A DNA stretch of 41,728 nucleotides from a virus. Position numbers and translations under genes: made by a program. The DNA lies in the IMG/VR virus record IMGVR_UViG_3300027608_001240, positions 1 through 41,728 of that record. One strand, 5' to 3'. Positions 7,570 to 15,511 of the stretch are shown here, one piece after another (within the stretch, counting starts at the first letter, position 1; each line of letters starts with the position of its first letter). The notes under the pieces are model-generated. The model was not told the origin of the DNA and searched no databases. It was given only the letters and a program-made list of their open reading frames with translations.

Positions 7570-8631
7570 CTACTTAGAGTATATACCCTTACCTACTTCT
7601 AGGTAAAATTTGGCTTCATTGGCTGGGGGTGGTCTAAGTTTGGTTCGTATCTGAAAGATTGGTGTTTGATCAGACTTGCTTTTAAAGACTAAGTTGTTAC
7701 CATTCTCTTCTACAAATAACTTTGTTTTCTTTTCTAATTCATCGAAATACGATTTGGTAATTTCCTTTACCCCACCTTTAGTGACATCTATAACATCTGC
7801 AAGATCTGAACCGAATATATTCTTACTAAGGAATGCAAATGCATCTTTAGTAAATGTCCCAGAAGAAGACTTCGTTTTTATCCTTTCCTTTAGATCATTA
7901 TACATGGCAGTAATCATTTCAAATTTAGCATTCTGTTCAGTCACCCCTTTGAATACTTTAGAAAGTCTTTTGTATTTTTCTTCTCCATCCCACTCTATGT
8001 TTAATGCTTTGGCTATATCAAGCATTCCATGATACGGTGATAGATTAGAAACAGTAACACTTTCTGATTTTAAAGAAAAGGGTAACGCTCCAGATATGAT
8101 TTCTTTTTTAGTGCCATTACCAAGGGTAGCATTGACCGCAAGAGTTACGTCTCCCTTTATATCTCCACCAGATGTTTCCCCTTCTATTCCATCCGATATA
8201 ACAGTGAATAGAATTCTGTCGCTGGTATTATTATCAAGGAAATAATCAATAGCACCCTTTACTCTTCTAGAAAAACTTCCATACTGTAATGCACTAATAA
8301 GGTGGTCAATCTTTTTATCTAGATCACCCACATCTTTTGAAGAGGTATAATGTATATGAAAATCTTTTCCGAATGCTTCACCAATAGATTTCGGTTTTAA
8401 TCGCATCTCGAATTTAACATCAAATATATCTGGAGGATGATTACCTCTTTGTTTAGATACACCTTCAGCAACTGTATGGGTGAACCTTCCCGAGTTGAAC
8501 ATCTTTGTGTCAACTTGAGTTCTTATCTTATTCAGTTTGGCTTTGTCTACCTTACCGTCTGCTATGTACAATGACAAAGCAATACAGAAGATACCTTCTA
8601 TAACATCACCTTCGTTTAATTTACCAGCCAT
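7570..8631 (-). CDS. Conserved T4-like phage protein of unknown function (nuclease-like motif possible)
   Basis: 353 residues, starting MAGKLNEGDVIEGIFCIALS and ending NEAKFYLEVGKGIYSK. I recognise it as a family shared by T4-like phages (conserved stretches: SGGDIKGDV, LSPYHGMLDIAKAL, NIFGSDLADVIDV, RTKLRPPPANEAKF) but know of no assigned function. An early glutamate (VIEGIF), an Asp-rich strand (GGDIKGDV) and FSLKS might form a PD-(D/E)xK-like site with Ser before Leu-Lys, as in the 3873-4916 protein; this is speculative. It contains no targeting peptide, signal peptide or membrane segment. A CTAAATA box lies 22 bases before the ATG, suggesting late expression and a role in the particle or packaging. 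Confidence 0.65.
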   Translation of the reverse strand: MAGKLNEGDVIEGIFCIALSLYIADGKVDKAKLNKIRTQVDTKMFNSGRFTHTVAEGVSKQRGNHPPDIFDVKFEMRLKPKSIGEAFGKDFHIHYTSSKDVGDLDKKIDHLISALQYGSFSRRVKGAIDYFLDNNTSDRILFTVISDGIEGETSGGDIKGDVTLAVNATLGNGTKKEIISGALPFSLKSESVTVSNLSPYHGMLDIAKALNIEWDGEEKYKRLSKVFKGVTEQNAKFEMITAMYNDLKERIKTKSSSGTFTKDAFAFLSKNIFGSDLADVIDVTKGGVKEITKSYFDELEKKTKLFVEENGNNLVFKSKSDQTPIFQIRTKLRPPPANEAKFYLEVGKGIYSK

Positions 8632-8653
8632 GATGACCCCTATACGTTTAGTA

Positions 8654-8660
8654 TATTTAG
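8654..8660 (-). promoter_or_regulatory. Variant late promoter CTAAATA
   Basis: The minus strand reads CTAAATA, overlapping the stop of the metalloprotease-like gene at 8657 and 22 bases before the ATG at 8631. The spacing suits a late promoter with a very short leader. Confidence 0.5.
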
Positions 8661-9352
8661 GTCATGCGATTATACTTGCGATCCCATTTACCGATCTGGT
8701 CTATAATCTTACGAGTGGCTATGTTGTTTCTTAAATCGTAGTTAAACGTCTTTAAGAAATAGTGAAGGGTAGACGAATCTCGTTTTGTCTTATAACGATT
8801 TAGCAGGACGCTAATATCTACCTTTGGTCTGCGCATTTTAAAATCTAGATACACACAATGCGCATATGCTTGTATCTCATCGAACTCAGAAAGGTATGCT
8901 CTCTGTTCATCCTTCTTGGCGATTCCTACTTTCTTGTATGGAACTACGTAAGTGCTCCACTCATCACCACGTCTATTGAACTGCATGAAGTGAATCAACT
9001 CATGCATCAAAGTCTGTAATAGGCGCATCTTGAATGATGCCCAAGAGGTTTGAGTGAAAGGGAATGTGTTAAACTTTTCAGTATAGATATGAAGAGAACA
9101 TTGACGTTTGTCTGGATTATATTCCCCACCAATCGCCACGTAGTTTTCAGTCCACTTTGCTTTGGACTTCTCTTTCTTCCACTCTATTTTGGTTCGCCAT
9201 TTTTTAACATAATTAGATAAGCCATCTTTATCATTTACATAGAGATCTAGATCTCTCCATACTTTTGCTGGAATGAGTTTTGCTCTAAATGGACGCTCAT
9301 CAAAATTGAGTAAGTCCATCCAGTCGTAAGTTACATTCTCTAGGAAATTCAT
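8657..9352 (-). CDS. Zinc metallopeptidase-like (HExxH) phage protein
   Basis: 231 residues. The key motif is LMHELIHFMQF, an HExxH zinc site (HELIH) in a helix, followed about 45 residues later by EFDEIQAYAH, whose acidic residues could supply the third ligand. The layout recalls SprT-like and other small metallopeptidases. The N-terminus is rich in Trp, Lys and Asp (VTYDWMDLLNFDERPF) and I do not recognise it. Related proteins occur, from memory, as hypothetical proteins in marine T4-like phages. Substrate and timing are unknown. A 20-base gap separates it from the kinase-like gene upstream, so it is probably co-transcribed with it. Confidence 0.6.
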   Translation of the reverse strand: MNFLENVTYDWMDLLNFDERPFRAKLIPAKVWRDLDLYVNDKDGLSNYVKKWRTKIEWKKEKSKAKWTENYVAIGGEYNPDKRQCSLHIYTEKFNTFPFTQTSWASFKMRLLQTLMHELIHFMQFNRRGDEWSTYVVPYKKVGIAKKDEQRAYLSEFDEIQAYAHCVYLDFKMRRPKVDISVLLNRYKTKRDSSTLHYFLKTFNYDLRNNIATRKIIDQIGKWDRKYNRMT

Positions 9353-9372
9353 GATTCCCAGAAGATACTTGC

Positions 9373-9981
9373 TTAAATAAACTGCTTCTCAATAAATGCA
9401 AGAACCTTCCCTTGCTCCTCTAAGTTAGTGTTTGCAAACTCAGTAATATATGGCATCAAGTCAAAATTAGACATCAGATTACTATATTTAGTTTCTCTTC
9501 CACGTAGGAATTGCTCAGATTGATCGGATCCACGTGCTTTATAGCGTTGTTCTAAAATATCTTTTGGAGCCTTTACGAAAATCACTTCTAATTGGGTATT
9601 TGGGAGACCCATACAGAACTCTAGGAATGACTGATTAAAAACCCGATCTCCTTCGAAAAGGATATTGCAATTATGAGAAGCGACCCATTCTTGAAGAGGT
9701 GGTTGAACTGCCATGGATAGTCGGTCAGTCCCAGCGAATACTTCGCCTTCCTCATACTTACCAAGAACGTATAGATCTCTTTCTGTATTATAAGAGGCAT
9801 TTACCAACTTGGCAGGGGAAACTTCTAGCCAAGTTTTATCTTCCATAAACTTACGGAACAGAGTAGTCTTGCCAGTTCCAGGCGATCCACCAACTGCAAT
9901 AATCTTTCTAGTCTTCATAGGGTTAGTAATCCTTTGTACATTAATGGTGTCAATAACACCTACGTTTTCACTAAATGCCAT
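9373..9981 (-). CDS. P-loop kinase/NTPase-like protein
   Basis: 202 residues with a clear Walker A motif GGSPGTGKTT at about residues 31-40, a strand ILFEGDRVFN like a kinase Walker B, and a lid-like ERYK..RGS pattern (LEQRYKARGSDQSEQFLRGR). The signature FAGTDRLSMAVQP is shared, as I recall, with a T4-like phage kinase family. The fold suits phosphorylation of a nucleotide, a base in DNA or another small group. Because the next genes upstream look like base-hypermodification enzymes, one role could be hydroxymethyluracil-in-DNA kinase (HMUDK), but I cannot assign it. An internal ATG at residue 22 (MKTRKI) is an alternative start. The chosen ATG overlaps the preceding gene by 11 bases. Confidence 0.7.
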   Translation of the reverse strand: MAFSENVGVIDTINVQRITNPMKTRKIIAVGGSPGTGKTTLFRKFMEDKTWLEVSPAKLVNASYNTERDLYVLGKYEEGEVFAGTDRLSMAVQPPLQEWVASHNCNILFEGDRVFNQSFLEFCMGLPNTQLEVIFVKAPKDILEQRYKARGSDQSEQFLRGRETKYSNLMSNFDLMPYITEFANTNLEEQGKVLAFIEKQFI

Positions 9982-10414
9982 TTCTAATTTCCTCGATCAT
10001 TTTAATCAGTTCTTCTTTACTAAAAACCCACACACGTCCACGGAATGAATGGGTATCTGTATTTATTTCTGTTTTCTTAGTAAAGGTCATCTTACTAGTA
10101 ACTTCTTCTGAAGCATGCTTTGCTAGATTATGCTTAATCTCAGTGGCATAATCTACATTACTTTCTCGAAGTTTCATAAGTTCAAACTCTTGAACTCTAT
10201 GCTGAACAGTTATCTCATTCAACTGATAACGATCTAAAATAACTTCAGCTGGAGTGCGCATTGGTGTGATACTGCCAGTTCCACCAGCTGTAGTAGTAAT
10301 TGTGCTTGCATGACCAATAGTAACATGAGGTGAAGTTGCTATTGTAATACAACCACCTGCATCTTCATACATAGCACCTGTAAGTCCAGTCATCTGCGAT
10401 TTAGTCATTGCCAT
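9971..10414 (-). CDS. Conserved T4-like phage protein, function unknown
   Basis: 147 residues, starting MAMTKSQMTGLTGAMYEDAG. The N-terminal half is Gly/Thr/Ser-rich and looks like an exposed beta or flexible region. The C-terminal half is helical and charged (VQEFELMKLRESNVDYATEI) and ends FRGRVWVFSKEELIKMIEEI. I recall close relatives in marine T4-like phages with no known function. The start lies on the stop codon of the radical SAM gene (TAATG arrangement) and the stop overlaps the kinase gene, so it is part of the modification operon. A structural role is also possible. Confidence 0.6.
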   Translation of the reverse strand: MAMTKSQMTGLTGAMYEDAGGCITIATSPHVTIGHASTITTTAGGTGSITPMRTPAEVILDRYQLNEITVQHRVQEFELMKLRESNVDYATEIKHNLAKHASEEVTSKMTFTKKTEINTDTHSFRGRVWVFSKEELIKMIEEIRNGI

Positions 10415-11910
10415 TATAAAACTCCAATCAATTGTTTATATTCATCTATACGTATAGAATTCATTTTTGGTATATCATACTTTTGATTTAACTCAATCAT
10501 TGTATGTTTATACAAATCTTTAATATCAATGCCAATATTTAAATTTGTAATCATCTGAAATTCAGCAACTTTATTCCTAGGACTAATTATACTATTAAAT
10601 TCATTGGCAATCAAATTACATTTTTCATAACTTAGGTTTTGTTCTTGCAAAGTCCAATTCATCCAATTAGTTTTATCATTGAACTCATATCCATAAATCT
10701 CTGGCTTTAAACTAAACTCTGAAGTATATGCAGCAAGATCGTGATCAGGTTTTCTTGGGAATAGATATAATGGATAAAATGATATATGTTGCAGTGGATT
10801 ATTAGATTCCATGCACCAAGAAATTAATTCTTCAAAGTACGATTCAGTATCGTGTGGTAATCCTAAGATAAATCCTGCGCCAATATTTACAGAATCTTTC
10901 CATTCTTCTGCCAACCAATATAATCTATCTTTAACCTTAGAAGGATGTAAACCTTTACCAATAGATTTAGCACTATTTGGTTGAATAGTTTCCAAACCAA
11001 AATAAGTTCCAATCAATCCCATCTCTTTTAATAGAGTGGCTTGGTGAGGATATTTGTGTATCAAATCAACTCTAAGATATGCGCTGAATTTTAATTTGAA
11101 TGGCAATTCAGTAATTATCTTATGTAAAGCATCAATCTTATCGTTATCATCATTAAATGTATCATCTGTCATATAATATGATTCAGTGCCATACAGTTCC
11201 CAATTCTGAATCATCTCATCTTTAATTTCAGAAGGATCTCTAAGATATGTCCCTTTCTTTTTGCCTAGCAAAGGATATGAACAGAATTTACATTTAAAGA
11301 TGCACCCTCTAGCAAGTTCCATTGGTAAACCTTCTTTATGAATAACGTATTGGTCTTTCCAATTAGTTTTAATGTTATCCATTTTTGGTTCATCAAAATT
11401 AGTAGATTCTACTATCTGTGTGTCATTAACATATTTTAATTTAATTTCTGAACCAGTTTGAATATGCTTTGTTAATTCTATAATAGAAGTATCAGCATAA
11501 CCAATAACATAATAATCAATATTTTCATCCGCTTGGAAGTATGGTGCTTTACCGCCACCGTATATTAGTTTGGCTTTGCTATTATCTTTTATGTATTTAA
11601 TAATAGATTCAATGTCATCTAATGAAGTATAGTACATTCTTTCTTTTTGAGTTTGTAAAAAAGAATTGCTATTATTACTCCAGAAAAACGTAGAAGAAAA
11701 ACCAACCCATAATGTTTCTTCAGAAAGATGTTTACTCAATGCAGTTTTTATTTCTTCTACAGACATATGAATAATATAATCTAAAACAAAAGTAGAATAT
11801 CCTTCTTGCTGTAGCGCAGATGCTACTCTATACGCACCCAAATTTCTTTGGATATGTGGTTGATTGGGGTTAGTGTGAGTTCCGCCAGTTAATATAATAC
11901 ATTGCGCCAT
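10414..11910 (-). CDS. Radical SAM protein with B12-binding-like N-terminal domain
   Basis: 498 residues. The 4Fe-4S motif CxxxCxxC is C203-IFK-C207-KF-C210, followed by a radical SAM barrel pattern (YYMTDDTFNDD, FSAYLRVDLI, GLIGTYFGLETIQPNSAKSI, GAGFILGLPHDT). The first about 170 residues (MAQCIILTGGTH, YRVASALQQEGYSTFVLD, AKLIYGGGKAP, YVIGYAD) resemble a cobalamin-binding Rossmann domain, but I do not see a DxHxxG motif, so cobalamin may not be bound. Such proteins perform methylations, methylthiolations and C-C or C-S bond formation. In this operon, next to a DNA hypermodification-like protein and amidoligase genes, I infer action on a modified base or a peptide. The start and stop share bases with both neighbours (TAATG). 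Confidence 0.85.
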   Translation of the reverse strand: MAQCIILTGGTHTNPNQPHIQRNLGAYRVASALQQEGYSTFVLDYIIHMSVEEIKTALSKHLSEETLWVGFSSTFFWSNNSNSFLQTQKERMYYTSLDDIESIIKYIKDNSKAKLIYGGGKAPYFQADENIDYYVIGYADTSIIELTKHIQTGSEIKLKYVNDTQIVESTNFDEPKMDNIKTNWKDQYVIHKEGLPMELARGCIFKCKFCSYPLLGKKKGTYLRDPSEIKDEMIQNWELYGTESYYMTDDTFNDDNDKIDALHKIITELPFKLKFSAYLRVDLIHKYPHQATLLKEMGLIGTYFGLETIQPNSAKSIGKGLHPSKVKDRLYWLAEEWKDSVNIGAGFILGLPHDTESYFEELISWCMESNNPLQHISFYPLYLFPRKPDHDLAAYTSEFSLKPEIYGYEFNDKTNWMNWTLQEQNLSYEKCNLIANEFNSIISPRNKVAEFQMITNLNIGIDIKDLYKHTMIELNQKYDIPKMNSIRIDEYKQLIGVL

Positions 11911-12926
11911 TAGAAATTCTCTAGTCCAATTAAGACTTCTTGTTCATCATCAAACATCCAATTTAAGTTTTCTATTTTACCTGAATTTATAAATGCAGGA
12001 AACTTTTCTTTATCAATTCCTCTTTTATTGTCTAGGCGTAAGTCAATAGTTTCATCTCTTGCTTGCCAAAGAACATCCCAATCAATACCATACCAACCAT
12101 CGCCTTCGGCTTTGATAATTTCTTCAGCTTGACGATCCAAGTAATACCCAAGGTAACGTCCATGATGCGCTCTAAATATTTTCTTGAATGAACACAAACA
12201 AGTTTCCATTGTAAAGAAATCTATTTGCGTTTCCAAATTTGGGAATCTATCTTTGGTTTCGATGAGAATAGATCTGGCTTCGTGCTCAAGAGTTTCATAC
12301 TCTTGACTAGTGAGTTTTCTATCCATATCGTCGTGTCTGCCAATGGCGCAAAGTAATCCATTACGATGAGAGCGAGAGCCATCATAATCATCCAACATGA
12401 GACTAGTAGGGCTAATGCGAATATCAGCGGTATGCTTAAGATGCTGAAGATAAAACCAAGTGGAATAGCGACCAAACTTATGCAGCCCAGACTTAACGCT
12501 TTCCCACAGGTTATCAAAGTTTGCCTCTTCATTGTCTCCATAAAACCCTTCCATTCTTTCTCGTTGTGTTCGGTTACCAATGAATTGTTGATAAGAAGCA
12601 AACATAGCAGGTAGATGCCCCTTGTTCCACTTTGTATCAGTTTGATAACGCAGTCGTTTGTAGTTTGTAGTATTCCATTGCGTAATTCTATCAACTGTTG
12701 CTAATTCATAATCAGGAAATTCATTCATCAATACCCACGCAGTTGGTAGTTGATATGTGTTGCCATAAAGCCAAGCGAGCCAAAGACGTTGTTCGTCATT
12801 ATGCTCGTATCGTTTGTTGAGATAGTTCGTAGCCCAAACAGCTGGGTCACAGTCATCATATTTTAATGACCATGCGTACCAGCGAATGAACGCTTCTCTA
12901 TTATTTTCGGGTTTTCGATAATCCAT
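11910..12926 (-). CDS. Alpha-glutamyl/putrescinyl thymine pyrophosphorylase-like (amino acid:DNA transferase-like) protein
   Basis: 338 residues. I recognise the pattern FIRWYAWSLKYDDCDPAVW, YEHNDEQRLWLAWLYGNTY, PTAWVLMNEFPD, FGRYSTWFYLQHL (151-163), SRSHRNGLL, ETCLCSFKKIFR (241-252) and RYLGYYLDRQAEEI (257-270) as a family described computationally as alpha-glutamyl/putrescinyl thymine pyrophosphorylases, linked to DNA glycosylase-like folds. In phages such as phiW-14 and SP10 relatives of this group help install amino-acid or putrescine groups on thymine after hydroxymethyluracil activation. The substrate here is not known. It lies directly upstream, with base sharing, of the radical SAM gene. 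Its first 26 bases overlap the end of an HNH gene, suggesting that a mobile HNH gene landed just before it. Confidence 0.65.
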   Translation of the reverse strand: MDYRKPENNREAFIRWYAWSLKYDDCDPAVWATNYLNKRYEHNDEQRLWLAWLYGNTYQLPTAWVLMNEFPDYELATVDRITQWNTTNYKRLRYQTDTKWNKGHLPAMFASYQQFIGNRTQRERMEGFYGDNEEANFDNLWESVKSGLHKFGRYSTWFYLQHLKHTADIRISPTSLMLDDYDGSRSHRNGLLCAIGRHDDMDRKLTSQEYETLEHEARSILIETKDRFPNLETQIDFFTMETCLCSFKKIFRAHHGRYLGYYLDRQAEEIIKAEGDGWYGIDWDVLWQARDETIDLRLDNKRGIDKEKFPAFINSGKIENLNWMFDDEQEVLIGLENF

Positions 12927-13338
12927 TTACTCGTTTTCTTGAATTGGGTACACTATCTTTCGACAACCTAGTTTTTATTTTGTGACATGTTACACACAAC
13001 TCTTGAATATTTTTCTTAGAATTGTCTGCATCATTGCCATTGATATGATCAATTTCAGTAATAAAGATTCCCTTTGGTAGTAATTTAAAATTTGTTGGAC
13101 ATTTAAATCCCAAACGTAAGTCTTTATTAGCGCATGTATTTTGCCGAAAGGGTATAACACCATCAGCGTATGGAGTCTTTCCAGTTTGAGCCTGTGCGCA
13201 AGTTCCGCAAACTGGACGCCATTTAGCGTTGCCGTTTTTATAATACGATGAAACCGTAACTGGTGTATTGCATCCACGATTAATACAATTTGGTCTGGTA
13301 GAGATATTTTTAATATCAACTGTTTGAGGACGACCCAT
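12901..13338 (-). CDS. HNH endonuclease (homing-type) with zinc-ribbon motifs
   Basis: 145 residues. EIDHINGNDADNSKKNIQEL with a following CVTCHKIKT is a standard HNH core (D97-H98, N110, and C115-x-x-C118-H119), and a second CxxC (VCGTC, 44-47) suggests a zinc ribbon. Such stand-alone HNH genes are common mobile endonucleases in T4-like phages. It is preceded by an early-type promoter at 13372-13400 and overlaps the next gene by 26 bases. It is the only clearly selfish-looking gene in the window and has no recognisable flanking intron or repeat. A role in degrading unmodified DNA is possible but less likely. Confidence 0.8.
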   Translation of the reverse strand: MGRPQTVDIKNISTRPNCINRGCNTPVTVSSYYKNGNAKWRPVCGTCAQAQTGKTPYADGVIPFRQNTCANKDLRLGFKCPTNFKLLPKGIFITEIDHINGNDADNSKKNIQELCVTCHKIKTRLSKDSVPNSRKRVNGLSKTRK

Positions 13339-13371
13339 AATATAGCTCCATTATCAATTATTCCAACCTTT

Positions 13372-13400
13372 ATTATACCCTATTCTGCAATAAAAGTAAA
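13372..13400 (-). promoter_or_regulatory. Early promoter, TTTACT-17-TATAAT
   Basis: -35 TTTACT at 13400-13395, 17 bases, -10 TATAAT at 13377-13372, in the gap between the GNAT gene and the HNH gene. Its surroundings match the other four family members (CAAATATCGCTTTACTTTTA). Confidence 0.8.
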
Positions 13401-13412
13401 GCGATATTTGAC

Positions 13413-13964
13413 TCAAAAACCATCTAATTTGACCCCTATTTGGCTCGTAGCAAGGTCGTAGAGGGTCGTACAGCCCCCTTTACCCTTACGGTTGACCGCT
13501 TTATTGATAGTCGTGTCAGAGAGGTCGTAGTCGCCCTCTAAGAAGGTATTTCCCCCTATTCTAAACACTGATAGGGAGCATCCGCTCTTTTGGGCTCCCC
13601 AAAACTTAAACCCAAGACGCTCGTAAAACCCCACTGCGGACTTCTCAGAGGATACCCTGAAGTAACTTGCGCCATTGGCTTTGGCACGTATTAAGGAATC
13701 CTCACATAGTAATCTAGCCGAACCTTTGCCTCTATGCTTTACGAAAGTATGCAAGAGTTGAAGGTTAGCAACATGAGGTTTGGTCTTTGATATTGTTGTA
13801 ATAATTGCAGCAGTTAAATCATTACCATCGAATGCGCCAATGCAGTAATCCCATTGGTCTTGCATATCTGCTTTGGCAACAAATGTCTTGGCGAAGTTAT
13901 CTTCTTTATCAGTGCTTATTGCTGAAACAAAATCAGCACGAGAACACTTAGACAACTTCAACAT
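13413..13964 (-). CDS. GNAT-family acyl/acetyltransferase
   Basis: 183 residues. The GNAT acetyl-CoA loop is seen as HTFVKHRGKGSARLLCEDSL (V-x-x-x-x-RGxGxA-like) and the C-terminal strand-turn as SSEKSAVGFYERLGFKFWG. The reaction would be transfer of an acyl group from acyl-CoA to an amine. The last about 50 residues (EGDYDLSDTTINKAVNRKGK) are an unusual C-terminal tail coded by a more GC-rich stretch than the rest. It overlaps the amidoligase gene upstream by 17 bases. Published comparative work on amidoligase systems reports GNAT proteins beside them, supporting a linked role in making a modified peptide or base adduct. The exact substrate is unknown. Confidence 0.8.
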   Translation of the reverse strand: MLKLSKCSRADFVSAISTDKEDNFAKTFVAKADMQDQWDYCIGAFDGNDLTAAIITTISKTKPHVANLQLLHTFVKHRGKGSARLLCEDSLIRAKANGASYFRVSSEKSAVGFYERLGFKFWGAQKSGCSLSVFRIGGNTFLEGDYDLSDTTINKAVNRKGKGGCTTLYDLATSQIGVKLDGF

Positions 13965-14832
13965 AAGTTCTTACCTTTTCTCCACGATCTTCTGGATGCT
14001 TAGTTTTCTCCCAACCAATAAACTGATTGAGATCCCAAATCATTGGAGGGAAATTATAATTATTGTTTGAAATTAATTCAAGAACACTTTGCCCTTCATT
14101 TAACGCAGCATCAAGAAAGTCTTGAACAAAGCGGAAGCAAGATTCTAATTGAGTTCTGTCCATTGTGCCACGGAACAATCTAAACTCTACAGTATCGATA
14201 TGTTTCAATGCGTACATATTAATAGCGTATCGGAATGGGCGACCCATTGACACTCCATCTTTACCTGCAGCGTGCATCTTAATGAATGAAGGAAAGTCTG
14301 TTGCTAGATTAATGATGTTATCTGCCATGTAATCTGGAAGAGTACGACCACCATCAAACTTCAAATACATCTTTGCGCCTTTGGCACCTTTCATTTGATT
14401 GTGTTCAAAGTAACCATACACATTCTCTACAGTATCATGTTGGTTTTCTTTAATGTATTTGGTTAGACGCTTCAGTGCATCGATATCATCACGTAGATTA
14501 GGGACACGACAATGAATGTGTGTATGAGCAGTAGCACCAATTGTAGGTGGAGTGCCATTGTCCGTGAATAGTTTTTGAAGTTCAAAATACCGATCAACTT
14601 GTTCTTCCCAAGTTCTAGTCGGTTTCGTGTTGATCTCACCACCGAATGGAGGATCGATACCAAGTGGGTCAGCGCAGACATATTGATATGGCTCTCTTAG
14701 ATTAATAATATCTCGCTCTGAATATTCCCAAGTACCGAGATGTTCTGGAATTGAAAAAGAGCGAGGAACATCACCCCACTCTATTTCCATTCCGTAAGTA
14801 AATTTATCAGTTGGATATGGTTTGAGTTTCAT
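13948..14832 (-). CDS. Amidoligase (COOH-NH2 ligase, glutamine-synthetase-like fold)
   Basis: 294 residues. Diagnostic motifs are TYGMEIEWGD (E16 and E18, metal binding), GGEINTKP (E66), HTHIHCRVPN (near 103-111), and VEFRLFRGT near residue 218, in the order seen in the Amidoligase_2 family. These enzymes form amide bonds between carboxyl and amino groups with ATP. It sits between a GNAT gene and a class II glutamine amidotransferase gene and overlaps both. That trio was predicted in comparative work to synthesise or attach peptide-like groups. Here it may add an amino acid to a modified base or modify host peptidoglycan or protein; the neighbours favour the first. The start at 14832 gives a 26-base overlap with the amidotransferase gene. 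Confidence 0.8.
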   Translation of the reverse strand: MKLKPYPTDKFTYGMEIEWGDVPRSFSIPEHLGTWEYSERDIINLREPYQYVCADPLGIDPPFGGEINTKPTRTWEEQVDRYFELQKLFTDNGTPPTIGATAHTHIHCRVPNLRDDIDALKRLTKYIKENQHDTVENVYGYFEHNQMKGAKGAKMYLKFDGGRTLPDYMADNIINLATDFPSFIKMHAAGKDGVSMGRPFRYAINMYALKHIDTVEFRLFRGTMDRTQLESCFRFVQDFLDAALNEGQSVLELISNNNYNFPPMIWDLNQFIGWEKTKHPEDRGEKVRTYVEVV

Positions 14833-15511
14833 AATCTACTTTCTGTAAATCAATTTTTGTTGTTTGAACAGCTTCCATGATCATTGTCATGCGCTCATCA
14901 AATGTAAGATATGTATTCATTGGCACTTCAACAATTGGCATTTTAATACCTGCACGTTTAGGAATATCCGCAGTAGAAGTAATTATAACGCCATTCACTA
15001 AAGAAGTCAAGTATAATGGACGCTTACCATTACGATATGCAAGGAGTTTCTTATCTACAGTAAGTTCACAAACAGCCATTGATGCATCAGTATATTCTTC
15101 AAGAGGTGAGTCAGAATGTAATACCAATTCAGAATCATTCTTAGTTTCACATTTGTAGTTGAATAACTTATCCCAATTCTCTGCTAGTTCTTGAGTGATA
15201 ACTCCATTGTGAACAATAGAATGTTCTTCGTTTGCTATCGGCTGGTTATACAATAAATCGCTAGTAGAATATCTACAATGACCAATAAGGTAAAGATTAC
15301 CGTCATCATTAACCATCTCCTCTAAATTATCTAAATGAACAAATCTATCAGCAGGAACTGGCTCTTTGAATGTTAGAACCTTACCATTATAGACAACAGA
15401 CATACCTGTAGCATGCATTCCTCGAATCTTAGACTCAAGGAATACCTTACGGATAGTTTCAAAATCTTTTGACGTGGGATTCTGAATCAAAGCACCAATG
15501 ACGCTACACAT
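14807..15511 (-). CDS. Class II glutamine amidotransferase
   Basis: 234 residues starting MCSVIGAL, so Cys2 becomes the N-terminal nucleophile after Met removal, as in the Ntn-type glutaminase domain (GATase_2) of GlmS, PurF and AsnB. Supporting motifs are RGMHATGMSVVYN, GHCRYSTSD, and SIVHNGVI. There is only the glutaminase domain; no synthetase half follows, so the ammonia is probably used by the neighbouring amidoligase, which is the inferred partner. Stop and start overlap the amidoligase and oxygenase genes (TAATG with the latter). It could alternatively hydrolyse another gamma-glutamyl compound. Confidence 0.8.
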   Translation of the reverse strand: MCSVIGALIQNPTSKDFETIRKVFLESKIRGMHATGMSVVYNGKVLTFKEPVPADRFVHLDNLEEMVNDDGNLYLIGHCRYSTSDLLYNQPIANEEHSIVHNGVITQELAENWDKLFNYKCETKNDSELVLHSDSPLEEYTDASMAVCELTVDKKLLAYRNGKRPLYLTSLVNGVIITSTADIPKRAGIKMPIVEVPMNTYLTFDERMTMIMEAVQTTKIDLQKVDYETQTISN

